DNA of 64,000 nt from the NCBI GenBank assembly GCA_023426125.1, contig JAFABI010000097.1:1-64000 (forward strand). The letters are read 5' to 3'. The translations under genes were made by a program, and so were the position numbers. Shown one piece after another: positions 43,503 through 52,772 of the stretch (within the stretch, counting starts at the first letter, position 1; each line of letters begins with the position of its first letter). The notes beneath the pieces are model-generated. The model searched no databases. It was not told the DNA's origin and worked only from the letters and a program-made list of their open reading frames with translations. The DNA comes from Bacillota bacterium (lineage in GTDB: Bacteria > Bacillota > Clostridia > Acetivibrionales > DTU013).

Positions 43503-44390
43503 ATGAAAAATTATGATATTACGTTTATCGGGCATATGTGCTACGACGAGGTGATCCCCTTCGGGGGAACCCCCATCATTGCCCCGGGAAGCGCTGTGCT
43601 TTGCGGCGCCATGGTTGCAGCCAGAATAGGGAAAAAGGTTGCTGCTGTTGTAAAAATGTCAAGGGATGAAGAGCATATCAACCAGCCTATGAAGGAGCAG
43701 GGGGTTGATGTCTTTGTGATCCCCGCCGGGGTCACCACTTATTCCCGGGTGGTGCATGAAAGTGAAAATGTGGATGAAAGAAAAATAACGCTGGTCAGGT
43801 CGGCTGGCTTGATATCCATTGACGACGTGCCATTTCTCGAGTCCCGGTGCGTACATCTGGCAGGTATCTCCGATTCGGAATTTGATATGAATCTGATGGT
43901 AGGGCTGAAAAACAGAGGATACAGCCTTTCTACCGACATGCAGAGTTTTGTGCGGCAGATCACGCCTGTAACCAGGGAGATCAATTTCGGCGATGTTAAA
44001 AACAAGAAGGAAATTGTAAGCCTTATGGACAAGGTCAAGCTTGACATCGTCGAGGCAAAGGTATTGACCGGAACTGAAAATCTTGAGGACGCCGCCCGGA
44101 TTGTTGAACAATGGGGCTGCCCGGAAGTGATGATCACACATTCCCAGGGTGTACTTGCCAGGGTCAAGGGTGTTTCGTACTATGAGAAGTTTTCCAACAA
44201 CAGCGTTGTGGGCAGGACCGGCCGCGGAGACACTACTTTTGCAGCCTACCTTTCCCGGAGGCTTGAGCATGATGCGGCGGAATCCCTTAAATTTGCGGCT
44301 GCGCTGGTTTCCATAAAGATGGAGAAGTACGGCCCCTTCAGCGGCACACTGGAAGACGTGATGGCCAGAATCAGGGAAAAACATTCATAA
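43503..44390 (+). CDS. PfkB-family carbohydrate kinase
   Basis: A 295-aa kinase of the ribokinase superfamily: N-terminal ITFIGHMCYDEVIPFGG, APGSAVLCGAMVAARIGKKV, and C-terminal anion-hole/catalytic Asp region VVGRTGRGDTTFAAYLSRRL. The usual DTxGAGD is here GRTGRGD: the catalytic Asp and flanking Gly are kept, but the first Asp and the Ala differ. It would phosphorylate a sugar or cyclitol hydroxyl with ATP. I chose ATG 43503, 9 nt after AGAGG; ATG 43494 directly abuts that site. It is placed between the LacI gene and the GH65 phosphorylase, so it may act on the sugar that the phosphorylase releases (inference). Confidence 0.82.
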   Translation: MKNYDITFIGHMCYDEVIPFGGTPIIAPGSAVLCGAMVAARIGKKVAAVVKMSRDEEHINQPMKEQGVDVFVIPAGVTTYSRVVHESENVDERKITLVRSAGLISIDDVPFLESRCVHLAGISDSEFDMNLMVGLKNRGYSLSTDMQSFVRQITPVTREINFGDVKNKKEIVSLMDKVKLDIVEAKVLTGTENLEDAARIVEQWGCPEVMITHSQGVLARVKGVSYYEKFSNNSVVGRTGRGDTTFAAYLSRRLEHDAAESLKFAAALVSIKMEKYGPFSGTLEDVMARIREKHS

Positions 44391-44411
44391 GACAGGGGTA
44401 GAGGAGAAAAT

Positions 44412-46745
44412 ATGGGTTACGGTGAGTATATAAAAGGGATAGACCGCAACTGGTGCGTTGTTGAAGACATATTTGAAGTTGAAAAAGTAAGGCATTATGA
44501 ATCCGTGATGGCCCTGGGAACGGGATATATGACCACCCGGTCGAGCTTTGAAGAAGGCTTCGAGGACGACGGGCAAAATCTGGAGTACGACCGTATTCCG
44601 GGGAATGTGTCGCTGGAAGTGATTCCATCCAAAAAAAGCAGGTGGGGAACGTTTATACAGCTGGTCCAGGCAAGGCACCCGTTCTGGAGGGTTGGGATCG
44701 TAAACCTTCCCTACTACCTTGGACTTGAAGTTTATGCCGAGGGTGAAAAGCTGGATATGGAAAAATCAAGGGTTTCGGGTTACTGCCGCTGGCTGGACAT
44801 GAAGACAGCCACCCTGTACCGTGTGCTGACCTGGGAAACCGCAGCCGGAAAAAAGCTTGAATTATGCTTCAGGAGATTTATGAGCCCGGAAGAAAAATTC
44901 GTCTGCGTTCAGGAGCTAAAGATAAGGATGCTGTCCGGGGCTGCCGATATCACGGTAAAAAGTTTTATCGACAATGACGTCCGGACAAACGGCTATGACA
45001 AGTACAGGCAGAGAAAAACCGGAAACGACGGGGATGTAATTTATTCCGACATCACGACAAACCTTGACGGAAGGGTAGTAACCGTAAGTAAAATGGCGGG
45101 CCTCCTGCCCGGAAGCCTTGAAATAAAGGCGGAGGAAAGACGGATCTATGCGGCCTCCGCCTTCAGGCTGGAGGAAAACCAGGAGGTAGTAGTTTCAAAG
45201 ATTTCAGCCCAGCTTGCAGACGTATATTTTGAAAGGGACAAACTCCTTGAAAAAGGCAAGGAAATCCTGAAGCGGTGTTTTGATGAAGGCGTAGAAAGGC
45301 TTTACAGCGCTCATGCGGAAAAATGGGCTGCCAATTGGGCTGCCTCCGATATAGAAATAAAAGCTGACGACAGCACAGGATATAACAGTCAGCTTGCCAT
45401 ACGGCAGGCCATTTACCACCTTTTCCGCGCCAGGTCGGGAGATTACAGGGCGCTCAACTGTGCAAAGGGTACCACCAGTGAGGCTTACCTTGGCTCGGTA
45501 TGCTGGGACATGGAGATTTTCTTCCAGCCATTCTATATCTATACGCAGCCGGAGCTTGCCAGGATGACTCCTTTATACAGGTACCACATCCTTGACGGAG
45601 CCCGCAGGAGCGCCAAAAGCATGAACTATGCCGGGGCAAGGTATCCATGGCAGACGGATCGCAACGGAGACGAGGTGTGCGCCCTGTGGGAATATGCCGA
45701 CCATGAGATCCATATCACGGCGGATGTGGTTATCGGGATCTGGCATTATTATCTGAATACAAACGACACAGATTATCTTTATAACTACGGTCTTGAAATT
45801 ATGATTGAAACGGCCAGATACTGGACGACAAGAGTAGACAGGGTGGCCGGCCGGCCGGGCTGGCAGCTTTACGGAGTGATGGGCCCGGATGAATACAAGC
45901 CCGTATCCAACAACAATGCCTACACCAATCTCACTGCGGCACTCAATCTCAGCCTGGTGGATAAGGTGGTGGAAATGATCAAGGCCGATGCACCGGAATT
46001 ATATGAAAAGCTGTGCAGAAAGATATCCTTTGATGAGGCGGAAATAAAACTGTTCAACGAAATTGCAGACGGCCTGTCCATCCCTGTTGATCCCAAAAGG
46101 AACATCGTATGGCAGTGCGATGATTTTGAAACTTCCTATGCCGAAATAGACATCGAAGAACTGTGGAAGGATAAAACCCAGTTGTTCGGGAAATTTACAA
46201 CCCAGGAAAAGCGCTACCGCTCCAAGTGCCTTAAACAGTCGGATGTAATCGCGTTGATGGCCGTTTTTCCCGGCGCATTTACCATGGAACAGAAAAAGGC
46301 TTCCTTCGATTATTACAATCCCTATACCATTCACGACTCGTCCAATTCCATCTGCCATAACCAGATGCTGGCGGCAAACATGGGGTATGCGGAAGTTGCA
46401 TACGACAACTGGAAAAAGTCCATTGATATCGATTTTGGTACCAGGCCCAGAGCCTCTGACGGAGTGCATTTTGCCAATGTAGGGGGTATGTGGCAGGAAG
46501 CGGTATTGGGCTTCTGCGGCCTGGCCAGCGTGTTAAACGCAGATGTGCTTACGTTTTATCCATGCCTGCCGGTGGAGATCAAGGAGATAAGCTTCAGGAT
46601 CGTATGGAAGGGCAGCCGGATCCAGGTAACCGTCAGTGCCCACAAACTGCTGCTCCGGAATCTATCGGAAAAGGATCTGGATTTTGCCGTTATGGGCAGG
46701 AATTTTAATGCGAGGGCAGGAAGCTCAGTTCAGGCGGAATATTGA
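44412..46745 (+). CDS. GH65 glycoside phosphorylase
   Basis: A 777-aa enzyme of family GH65, which uses phosphate to cleave alpha-glucosides (maltose, trehalose, kojibiose, nigerose or related) to beta-glucose 1-phosphate and a free acceptor. Seen: an N-terminal beta-sandwich, the (alpha/alpha)6 barrel with WDMEIFFQPF, RYPWQTDRNGDE, the general acid E494 in MGPDEYKPVSNNNAYTN, KCLKQSDVIALM, and HDSSNSICHNQ near the phosphate site. The length is typical. No signal peptide, so it works in the cytoplasm on imported sugar. A beta-phosphoglucomutase gene, often next to GH65, is absent here. Acceptor specificity cannot be read from the sequence. Confidence 0.9.
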   Translation: MGYGEYIKGIDRNWCVVEDIFEVEKVRHYESVMALGTGYMTTRSSFEEGFEDDGQNLEYDRIPGNVSLEVIPSKKSRWGTFIQLVQARHPFWRVGIVNLPYYLGLEVYAEGEKLDMEKSRVSGYCRWLDMKTATLYRVLTWETAAGKKLELCFRRFMSPEEKFVCVQELKIRMLSGAADITVKSFIDNDVRTNGYDKYRQRKTGNDGDVIYSDITTNLDGRVVTVSKMAGLLPGSLEIKAEERRIYAASAFRLEENQEVVVSKISAQLADVYFERDKLLEKGKEILKRCFDEGVERLYSAHAEKWAANWAASDIEIKADDSTGYNSQLAIRQAIYHLFRARSGDYRALNCAKGTTSEAYLGSVCWDMEIFFQPFYIYTQPELARMTPLYRYHILDGARRSAKSMNYAGARYPWQTDRNGDEVCALWEYADHEIHITADVVIGIWHYYLNTNDTDYLYNYGLEIMIETARYWTTRVDRVAGRPGWQLYGVMGPDEYKPVSNNNAYTNLTAALNLSLVDKVVEMIKADAPELYEKLCRKISFDEAEIKLFNEIADGLSIPVDPKRNIVWQCDDFETSYAEIDIEELWKDKTQLFGKFTTQEKRYRSKCLKQSDVIALMAVFPGAFTMEQKKASFDYYNPYTIHDSSNSICHNQMLAANMGYAEVAYDNWKKSIDIDFGTRPRASDGVHFANVGGMWQEAVLGFCGLASVLNADVLTFYPCLPVEIKEISFRIVWKGSRIQVTVSAHKLLLRNLSEKDLDFAVMGRNFNARAGSSVQAEY

Positions 46746-46759
46746 TGGGATATGTTTGT

Positions 46760-46795
46760 ATCAAGGGCTGCGGCAGCCCTTGATTTCTTTCTTCA
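46760..46795 (+). terminator. Intrinsic terminator of the GH65 operon
   Basis: ATCAAGGGCTG and CAGCCCTTGAT pair perfectly over 11 bp around a CGG loop, followed by TTCTTTCTT. It begins 15 bp after the GH65 stop codon. Confidence 0.85.
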
Positions 46796-46840
46796 CGGTT
46801 TTCGGCAGGCATAAAGGAAAAGCTCCAATTTCAAGCGTTC

Positions 46841-46923
46841 ATGGTTACTTCCATTTTTGCTGTAAGATCTCACTCTTCAAAAAAAGCTTGTTTTTTAGCG
46901 TTGCCTTAACGGGATGAAGCTGC
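46841..46923. repeat. Dispersed repeat, copy B
   Basis: The second copy of the repeat at 33401-33482, in the same orientation. Here the minus-strand decayed gene at 46895-47228 ends inside it (its stop codon is at 46895-46897), so the unit may carry a gene end plus a termination-like palindrome (CAAAAAAAGCTTGTTTTTT). Confidence 0.75.
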
Positions 46924-47228
46924 AAAAATCCTCATAGAACTTCCACCTCCTCCAGAGTATCTCCCATATTTTGTCCCGCCATACCTGTGGAAGGACAGTT
47001 TCGAGGTCGGCAAAAAGCACCTTGCGATCAGCTTCCTGCAAGGAATTCAGATGCGGGAAGCTGTTCCCTGGAATCAAGTTCAGGTTCTCCAGTACCGATC
47101 TGGAGCCAATAAAACTCTGCACCTCCCTGTCTGCCATTGTGTCAAAAGAGCGTACGGCATCTTCATCCATGCAGCTGAAGATCAGAGAGAGACCGTGGTC
47201 AAATAACGGTGCAGGGCACAGCGTCTGT
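46895..47228 (-). pseudogene. C-terminal remnant, possibly of a HipA-like kinase
   Basis: About 110 residues remain open: PLFDHGLSLIFSC, then DREVQSFIGSRSVLENLNLI and VWRDKIWEILWRRWKFYEDF. The phrase APLFDHGLSL recalls the C-terminal lobe of HipA/CtkA-like kinases, where the metal-site Asp follows APLFD. There is no start region, and the frame meets a stop codon at 47229-47231 that also ends an IS256-like fragment. It is a truncated gene. The HipA link is tentative. Confidence 0.4.
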
Positions 47229-47338
47229 TACTTGTCATATGTCAAGTGGCGTTTGGATATGACCTTTGATTCCAAGTCATCGCTTATTGTTTCATGCTTT
47301 TTGATAACCTCCGGTTTGAATTCACCTTTACGGACTGG
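47229..47338 (-). pseudogene. Fragment of an IS256-family (mutator) transposase
   Basis: About 36 codons: PVRKGEFKPEVIKKHETISD, then DLESKVIS, which matches the RxGxFEPxIVKKHQ...L..KVIS stretch of IS256/mutator transposases. The segment is cut off on both sides and is fused in frame to nothing functional. It marks an old insertion event next to the decayed gene at 46895. The region 47339-47462 has no gene I can support. Confidence 0.5.
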
Positions 47339-47462
47339 AGAATAGGCAAAGGTATACTGCAAATTTCCTTTTTGCACATTGTGGTAACGCAGTGTTTAAA
47401 AATATCAAAATAATGGCGTTAAACGAATAAACCTTTATTGATTTAGCCTTAATTTTTGCTTC

Positions 47463-48686
47463 TCAAAGGTACTTCACGGGTATCACGCGGTCGTTGCCTT
47501 TCAGCGTAATCAGATTATCATACAGGCAAATCACGCCACCTGGCCCACGTTTGACAGCGGGAATCTTATCAAGCAAATCAAAGGCGGCAATATCTTTTTT
47601 TTGTGGATCGGCATGCTTTTTCATTTCAAGCGGGTATAGCATGCCGTTATCCTCAATCAGCAGGTCAATTTCATTCATGTTTTTGTCTCGGTAGAAATAA
47701 AGCGGCAGTTCAAGAATGCCTTTGTTACAATAACTCTTAATTATCTCTGAGATTGCAAAGGTCTCGAAAAATGCGCCTGCCATAGCACCATTTTTCAGCA
47801 CACCGGGCGTATTCCATTTTGTCAGGTACGCGGCAAGCCCTGTGTCAAGGAAATATAGCTTCGGTGTTTTAACTGTCCGCTTTGTGATGTTGTTGGAGTA
47901 TGGCTTCAGCAAATAGACAAGGCTGGAGGTTACGAGAACCGACATCCAACGCTCGGCGGTCGGCTGGCTGATTCCCACATCCCGCGCCAAAGACGCCAGA
48001 TTAAGAAGCTGTCCTGTACAGCTTGCTGCCACGGTCATGAAATGCAGGAATTTTATCTCATCCCCGACTTGGGTCAGCTCGCGCACATCTCGCTCAATGT
48101 AGGTTTTCACATACGCACCGTAAAACATTTGCCAGTCGAATTCATCATTCGCACACAATTCCGGCATGCTTCCGCGATAAATGTTTTCCCAGACGTCATC
48201 ATAGGAAAGCTCCTTGAAGTTTTTTTTGCGGGCTGAAAAATATTCATCCGTCGGTAAAAACGGCTCTGAGAAACTGATACCCTGTTTTTCCCTCATGGAT
48301 AAACCAAGCAACGTTAATAAACCCAGCCGTCCGGCAAGAGATTCGCTGACATTCTTCATCATCTTGAATTGCTGTGAGCCGGACATATAAAATTGTCCTT
48401 TTTTCTTATCGCGGTCAAGGATGATTTTAATTTGGGGGAAAAGATTCGGCGCGTATTGCATCTCGTCGATAAATATGGGCGGGGGATTATCCTTAAAAAA
48501 GGTTCCGCTTTGCTCTATGGCTGAGGTAAGAAGCAGCGGGTCATCAAGCGTGACATATACAGCGTTGCCTGCCATTTTTTTTAGCATGGTGGTTTTTCCC
48601 ACTTGGCGGGGACCTGTAACGAGAATTGCTCCAAACATTTTTGAGAGCATACGGACTGATTCTTGCGCGTGCCTTCCTATATACAT
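47463..48686 (-). CDS. AAA ATPase with DUF4143 domain
   Basis: A 407-aa P-loop protein: Walker A GPRQVGKTT (25-33), Walker B IFIDE (71-75), sensor-like YMSGSQQF, then a winged-helix/DUF4143 part (residues about 195-360) with YVKTYIERDVRELTQVGDE and YFYRDKNMNEIDLLIEDNG, a motif (E-hD-L) of the restriction-endonuclease-like fold often found in these C-termini. Such ATPases are abundant in anaerobes and not characterised in detail. The gene stands alone on the minus strand, divergent from the helicase gene at 48874. Confidence 0.85.
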   Translation of the reverse strand: MYIGRHAQESVRMLSKMFGAILVTGPRQVGKTTMLKKMAGNAVYVTLDDPLLLTSAIEQSGTFFKDNPPPIFIDEMQYAPNLFPQIKIILDRDKKKGQFYMSGSQQFKMMKNVSESLAGRLGLLTLLGLSMREKQGISFSEPFLPTDEYFSARKKNFKELSYDDVWENIYRGSMPELCANDEFDWQMFYGAYVKTYIERDVRELTQVGDEIKFLHFMTVAASCTGQLLNLASLARDVGISQPTAERWMSVLVTSSLVYLLKPYSNNITKRTVKTPKLYFLDTGLAAYLTKWNTPGVLKNGAMAGAFFETFAISEIIKSYCNKGILELPLYFYRDKNMNEIDLLIEDNGMLYPLEMKKHADPQKKDIAAFDLLDKIPAVKRGPGGVICLYDNLITLKGNDRVIPVKYL

Positions 48687-48728
48687 ATGGCGGTGCCCCC
48701 TCTTTGGGCTATTTTAATATTATATATT

Positions 48729-48757
48729 ATTTTAGCCTAATTTTATCATAAAATCAA
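48729..48757 (-). promoter_or_regulatory. Promoter of the DUF4143 ATPase gene
   Basis: Read on the minus strand: -35 TTGATT (48757-48752), a 17-bp spacer and -10 TAAAAT (48734-48729), about 40 bp upstream of the ATPase start codon. Confidence 0.6.
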
Positions 48758-48812
48758 GTCATGATACAAAAATATCGGAGAAAAAAGAAATTATTACGTT
48801 TCGGGATAAATG

Positions 48813-48821
48813 TGGTAAAAT
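48813..48821 (+). promoter_or_regulatory. Extended -10 box of the helicase gene
   Basis: TGGTAAAAT has the TG extension before TAAAAT (48816-48821), 52 bp before the helicase start. The -35 region is poor (TTACGT at 48794-48799), as is usual for extended -10 promoters. Confidence 0.45.
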
Positions 48822-48873
48822 ACAGGAGAAGTTCTAAAACAAATGCGATGTTAGTTTTGGAAGGAAAGCACGG

Positions 48874-51393
48874 ATGGAAGGGTTCAATGAATTAATGAAT
48901 ACAGTGGATAATCCGCAATTAGAGCTTGCGTTTAATTATGTCCGGTACACCAACAGGAATGTATTTTTAACTGGAAAAGCCGGAACCGGAAAAACTACTT
49001 TTTTGCACAACTTGAAATGTGCAACTCCCAAAAGGATGATCGTTGTTGCTCCTACCGGCGTAGCGGCTATCAATGCAGGGGGTGTGACCATACATTCGTT
49101 TTTTCAGCTGCCTTTCGGCCCGTTTATTCCGTCGGAAGATAATCAGGAAGAATCCGCCGGAGCTCGTCAAAATATTCATAAATTTAACAAAGAAAAGATA
49201 AATATTATTAAAAGCCTGGATTTATTGGTGATTGATGAAATTAGCATGGTAAGAGCTGACTTGCTGGATGGAATCGATGATGTCCTAAGGAGATTTAAAG
49301 ATAAAAGCAAACCGTTTGGCGGCGTCCAATTGCTCATGATTGGAGATATTCAGCAGCTTGCACCTGTGGTAAGGGAAAATGAGTGGGAGCTTTTAAAACC
49401 CTGGTATAATACCGCTTACTTTTTTAGCAGCAGGGCATTATCGAAAACAAACTATGTCAGTATCGAATTAAGGCATATTTACAGGCAAAGTGATAAGAGC
49501 TTTATTGATTTGCTTAACAAAGTACGTGAAAATAAAGTGGATGCCGACGCGTTGAATGAACTAAATAAAAGATTCAATCCGACCATTGCCCAGGATGCAC
49601 CGGAAGGGTATATCATTCTTACTACGCACAATCATCAGGCGCATTCAATTAATGAGCGCAAGCTGGGACAAATCGATCATAAAGCCTTCAATTATAAAGC
49701 GGATATTCAGGGGGATTTTCCCGAATATGCTTACCCTACCGATGATGAGCTTGCCTTAAAGAAGGGAGCGCAGGTGATGTTTATAAAAAACGACCCATCT
49801 GCTGCAAAGCTTTATTATAATGGCAAAATTGGGACAATCGAGAGAATTGATGCCGATACGATTTTTGTGCAATGTCCCGGTGAGCCGCAGAGCATACCTG
49901 TTATAAAAGCTGAATGGCGGAACTCCAAATATGCCATTAATAAGGAAACCGGGGAAATTGAAGAAAGTGTCGAGGGGATATTCACTCAATATCCTTTAAA
50001 GCTTGCCTGGGCTATAACCATTCATAAAAGTCAGGGGTTGACCTTTGAAAAAGCGATTATTGACGCAAATGCATCTTTTGCCCACGGACAGGTTTATGTA
50101 GCGCTTAGCCGGTGTAAAACACTTGAAGGGATGATATTAAGCTCAAGGCTTTCGTTGAAAAGTATAAAAAGCGATACGGAGGTCCTGGAATTTTCCCGGG
50201 AGGTTGAATCCAATCCGCCGGATATTGAAGCCTTGCAGCAGTCAAAATTCGAGTATCAGCAGTCACTGGTTTTTGAACTGTTTGATTTTAATGAAATCAA
50301 AGGGCAGCTGCTGTATTGTTTAAAGCTGTACAGGCAAAACGCTGAAAGCCTGCATGCCGGGTTGAAGGACAACCTGGAACAAATACTGCTCTGTATAAAT
50401 ACGCATTTCATAGAGATCGCCGACCGGTTTAAACCCCAAATCCTTCAACTGCTGAAATTTCAGCCGGAGGCTGAAAAAAACCTGCAGCTGAACGAGAGAA
50501 TCCTAAAAGCATGCGTGTTTTTTGAAGATAAAATTAAAAGCGAGGTTTTAAAAGCTTTACAAGATACAATGGCTGAAAGCGATAATAAAAGCGTAAAAAA
50601 GTCGGTGAATGAAGCGCTTGAAAAAGCTAAAACCGCTTTATTGGTAAAGGCGGACTGTTTGAATAAATGCAAAGAGGGTTTTACTGTTAAAGCCTATTTG
50701 GATATCCGGGCAAAATCCTATATTGAAAATACCGCTGTGCGAAAATTACCTGATGTTCATACGAAAGAGACGATAAGCAGCTCCATCAAATATCCGGATT
50801 TATTTGCGGCACTAAAAAAGTGGCGGGGGGCAAAGGCAGAAGAAATGGAACAGCCGGAGTTTTTCGTATTGCATCAGAAAGCTTTGATTCAGATTGCGGA
50901 GCAGCTGCCCTCCACCTTGAAGCAGTTAAAAAGTATCAAAGGGATAGGAAAAAGGAAAATAAAAGCCTTCGGGCAGGAGATCCTCGATTTGGTCAAAGAA
51001 TACCGCAGAGAAAATTCAGTGAATGGACAATTACTTTCAGAAACAGATATGCCGACGGATAAAAAAACAGGCGGGGAACCCCAAACAGGAGATCCGCCGC
51101 ATACACGGGTGACAAGCTTTAACATGTTTAAACAAGGCAAAAGCATTCCTGAAATCGCTGCCGCACGTGGACTCACTATTGGAACCATTGAGGGACATCT
51201 GAAGGTATATGTACTTAACGGCGAATTAAGTATTACAGAGGTAGTTGACGCAGAAAAGCTAAGCAGAATAGCAGCTGCCTTTGAAAAGCATGGCTTATCG
51301 CTTTTGAACCCTGTGAAGGAGGAATTGGGGGCCGATTTTACCTATGGAGAATTAAGACTGGTACAGGCTCATTTGCGTTTTCTAAAGAAATAA
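48874..51393 (+). CDS. PIF1-like DNA helicase with HRDC and C-terminal HTH domains
   Basis: An 839-aa superfamily 1B helicase. Residues 15-450 hold the motor: Walker A GKAGTGKTT (34-42), APTGVAAINAGGVTIHSFF, Walker B LLVIDEISMV, GDIQQLAPV, and the C-terminal HKSQGLTFEKAIID and YVALSRC motifs. A variable helical middle follows. Then an HRDC domain (FFVLHQKALIQIAEQLPSTL, SIKGIGKRKIKAFG, about 650-710) and a final HTH_40-type domain (FKQGKSIPEIAAARGLTIGT) to the end. This architecture is common in Bacteroidetes and Firmicutes. It unwinds DNA 5' to 3', perhaps at G-quadruplexes or stalled forks. A start at ATG 48874 follows GGAAGG. Confidence 0.9.
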   Translation: MEGFNELMNTVDNPQLELAFNYVRYTNRNVFLTGKAGTGKTTFLHNLKCATPKRMIVVAPTGVAAINAGGVTIHSFFQLPFGPFIPSEDNQEESAGARQNIHKFNKEKINIIKSLDLLVIDEISMVRADLLDGIDDVLRRFKDKSKPFGGVQLLMIGDIQQLAPVVRENEWELLKPWYNTAYFFSSRALSKTNYVSIELRHIYRQSDKSFIDLLNKVRENKVDADALNELNKRFNPTIAQDAPEGYIILTTHNHQAHSINERKLGQIDHKAFNYKADIQGDFPEYAYPTDDELALKKGAQVMFIKNDPSAAKLYYNGKIGTIERIDADTIFVQCPGEPQSIPVIKAEWRNSKYAINKETGEIEESVEGIFTQYPLKLAWAITIHKSQGLTFEKAIIDANASFAHGQVYVALSRCKTLEGMILSSRLSLKSIKSDTEVLEFSREVESNPPDIEALQQSKFEYQQSLVFELFDFNEIKGQLLYCLKLYRQNAESLHAGLKDNLEQILLCINTHFIEIADRFKPQILQLLKFQPEAEKNLQLNERILKACVFFEDKIKSEVLKALQDTMAESDNKSVKKSVNEALEKAKTALLVKADCLNKCKEGFTVKAYLDIRAKSYIENTAVRKLPDVHTKETISSSIKYPDLFAALKKWRGAKAEEMEQPEFFVLHQKALIQIAEQLPSTLKQLKSIKGIGKRKIKAFGQEILDLVKEYRRENSVNGQLLSETDMPTDKKTGGEPQTGDPPHTRVTSFNMFKQGKSIPEIAAARGLTIGTIEGHLKVYVLNGELSITEVVDAEKLSRIAAAFEKHGLSLLNPVKEELGADFTYGELRLVQAHLRFLKK

Positions 51394-51818
51394 GGCTTTA
51401 TCTTTTGGACCCATTTTCCGCCACCGGTCCGGGACGAATGGAAAAATGGAGATAATTGATTTCAACCGGAACTTGCAAGGATTTATCACACCACTCCTGC
51501 ACGTAAGAGTTATTAGCAAAAAGTTTTATCAGACCTTGTGATCGAAACAAACCCTTGATTTATCGGTATTTACGCGCTTTCCAGAAATATTGCGAACGCT
51601 TCCTTTGCTTCCTGACAAAATTCCAATCAAATTTTATGGTGGATTTTTGAAACATGGCGATTTTTGAAACAGTATCATAAAGCGGATTTTTGAAACATGA
51701 TTTCCTATTTCGAAGATTTACTCAGAAAACCAATCATGAAATAATAGGATCAAGCAGAAAATTTATCGTGAATAAAGCTGCCAGGTGCTGTTTTACTCAG
51801 AGTTTTAGGAGGTGCAAA
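51394..51818. other. Non-coding stretch with a decayed frame and three short repeats
   Basis: About 425 bp between the helicase and lyase genes. A minus-strand frame of about 53 codons ends at 51398 (LIKLFANNSYVQEWCDKSLQ) without a recognisable family. GATTTTTGAAACA occurs three times, at 51642-51654, 51659-51671 and 51685-51697. Multiple short repeats of this kind are seen at ends of IS21-like elements, so this may be a lost insertion site (inference). AGGAGG for the next gene lies at 51807-51812. Confidence 0.4.
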
Positions 51819-52772
51819 ATGAGGGGAAGTATTCCTGATGGTGTTTGGCCAACAATGATAACACCTTTCAGTCAATCCGATGAAGTAGATTATTTGGCAC
51901 TGGAAGAGCTTATAGAATGGTATATATCTAATAAGGTGAACGGACTTTTTGCCGTTTGCCAGTCCAGTGAAATGTTTTATCTTACATTAGAAGAAAGGAT
52001 TAAAATTGCCGCTTTTGTAAATGAAAAAGCGGCGGGCCGGGTACCGGTAATAGCTTCAGGCCATATATCCGACAGCTTTGATGATCAAATAAAAGAAATA
52101 AATTTGATGGCAGGGACTGGCGTGGCTGCAGTTGTGTTGATAACAAACAAGCTTGCAGGGCCTGATGATACAGAAAATGAATGGCTTAAAAACCTTGAGA
52201 GGCTAATGGGGCAAATACCGCAGGATATCAACCTGGGCTTATATGAGTGCCCTTATCCATATAAACGGATAATATCACCTGAGCTGTTAAAAATATGCGG
52301 TGAAACCGAAAGATTCACTTTCATTAAAGATACTTGCTGTGATATTGATATGATCAAGGAAAAAATAATGAGCGTTTCCAATAGCGGACTAAAGCTGTTC
52401 AATGCAAATACGGCGACTCTTCTAAAATCACTGGAATTTGGTGCTGCAGGCTATAGCGGGGTTATGGCCAATTTCCATCCTTTGCTGTATAGCTGGCTTC
52501 TGGATCATTGGAATACACATCCCCAAAAGGCCTTGCTTATCTCCAATTTCCTTACAATGGCGTCATGGATTGAAAGGCAGCTCTATCCTGTAAACGCAAA
52601 ATATCATTCAAGGCTGGAAGGCTTGAATATGGAGCTTTTTACACGCTCAAGGGATTCCAGTGCTTTTTCCGGGCTTTTTAAATTGGAAATAGAAGAGCTT
52701 CAAGAACTGGAAAAAGCTGCATATAGATATCTGGAGATCGGGTATCGGAGGGAAATGGATAAACATGAGTAA
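51819..52772 (+). CDS. Dihydrodipicolinate synthase/N-acetylneuraminate lyase family protein
   Basis: A 317-aa class I aldolase barrel when started at ATG 51819, behind AGGAGG at 51807-51812. Seen: WPTMITPF near the start, the binding loop CQSSE (47-51, where relatives have GTTGE), the catalytic Tyr Y142 in LYECPYP and the Schiff-base Lys K170 in TFIKDTC. The family cleaves or makes 2-keto acids with pyruvate. Lysine biosynthesis genes are absent nearby, and the next gene has a sialidase-like domain, so a catabolic keto-acid sugar lyase (NanA-like) is more likely than DapA (inference). It overlaps the next gene by 8 bp. Confidence 0.85.
   Translation: MRGSIPDGVWPTMITPFSQSDEVDYLALEELIEWYISNKVNGLFAVCQSSEMFYLTLEERIKIAAFVNEKAAGRVPVIASGHISDSFDDQIKEINLMAGTGVAAVVLITNKLAGPDDTENEWLKNLERLMGQIPQDINLGLYECPYPYKRIISPELLKICGETERFTFIKDTCCDIDMIKEKIMSVSNSGLKLFNANTATLLKSLEFGAAGYSGVMANFHPLLYSWLLDHWNTHPQKALLISNFLTMASWIERQLYPVNAKYHSRLEGLNMELFTRSRDSSAFSGLFKLEIEELQELEKAAYRYLEIGYRREMDKHE

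Noticed and set aside
51819..52772. Assignment as DapA of lysine biosynthesis
   Set aside because: The GTTGE loop reads CQSSE and the neighbours are sugar-import and sialidase-like genes.
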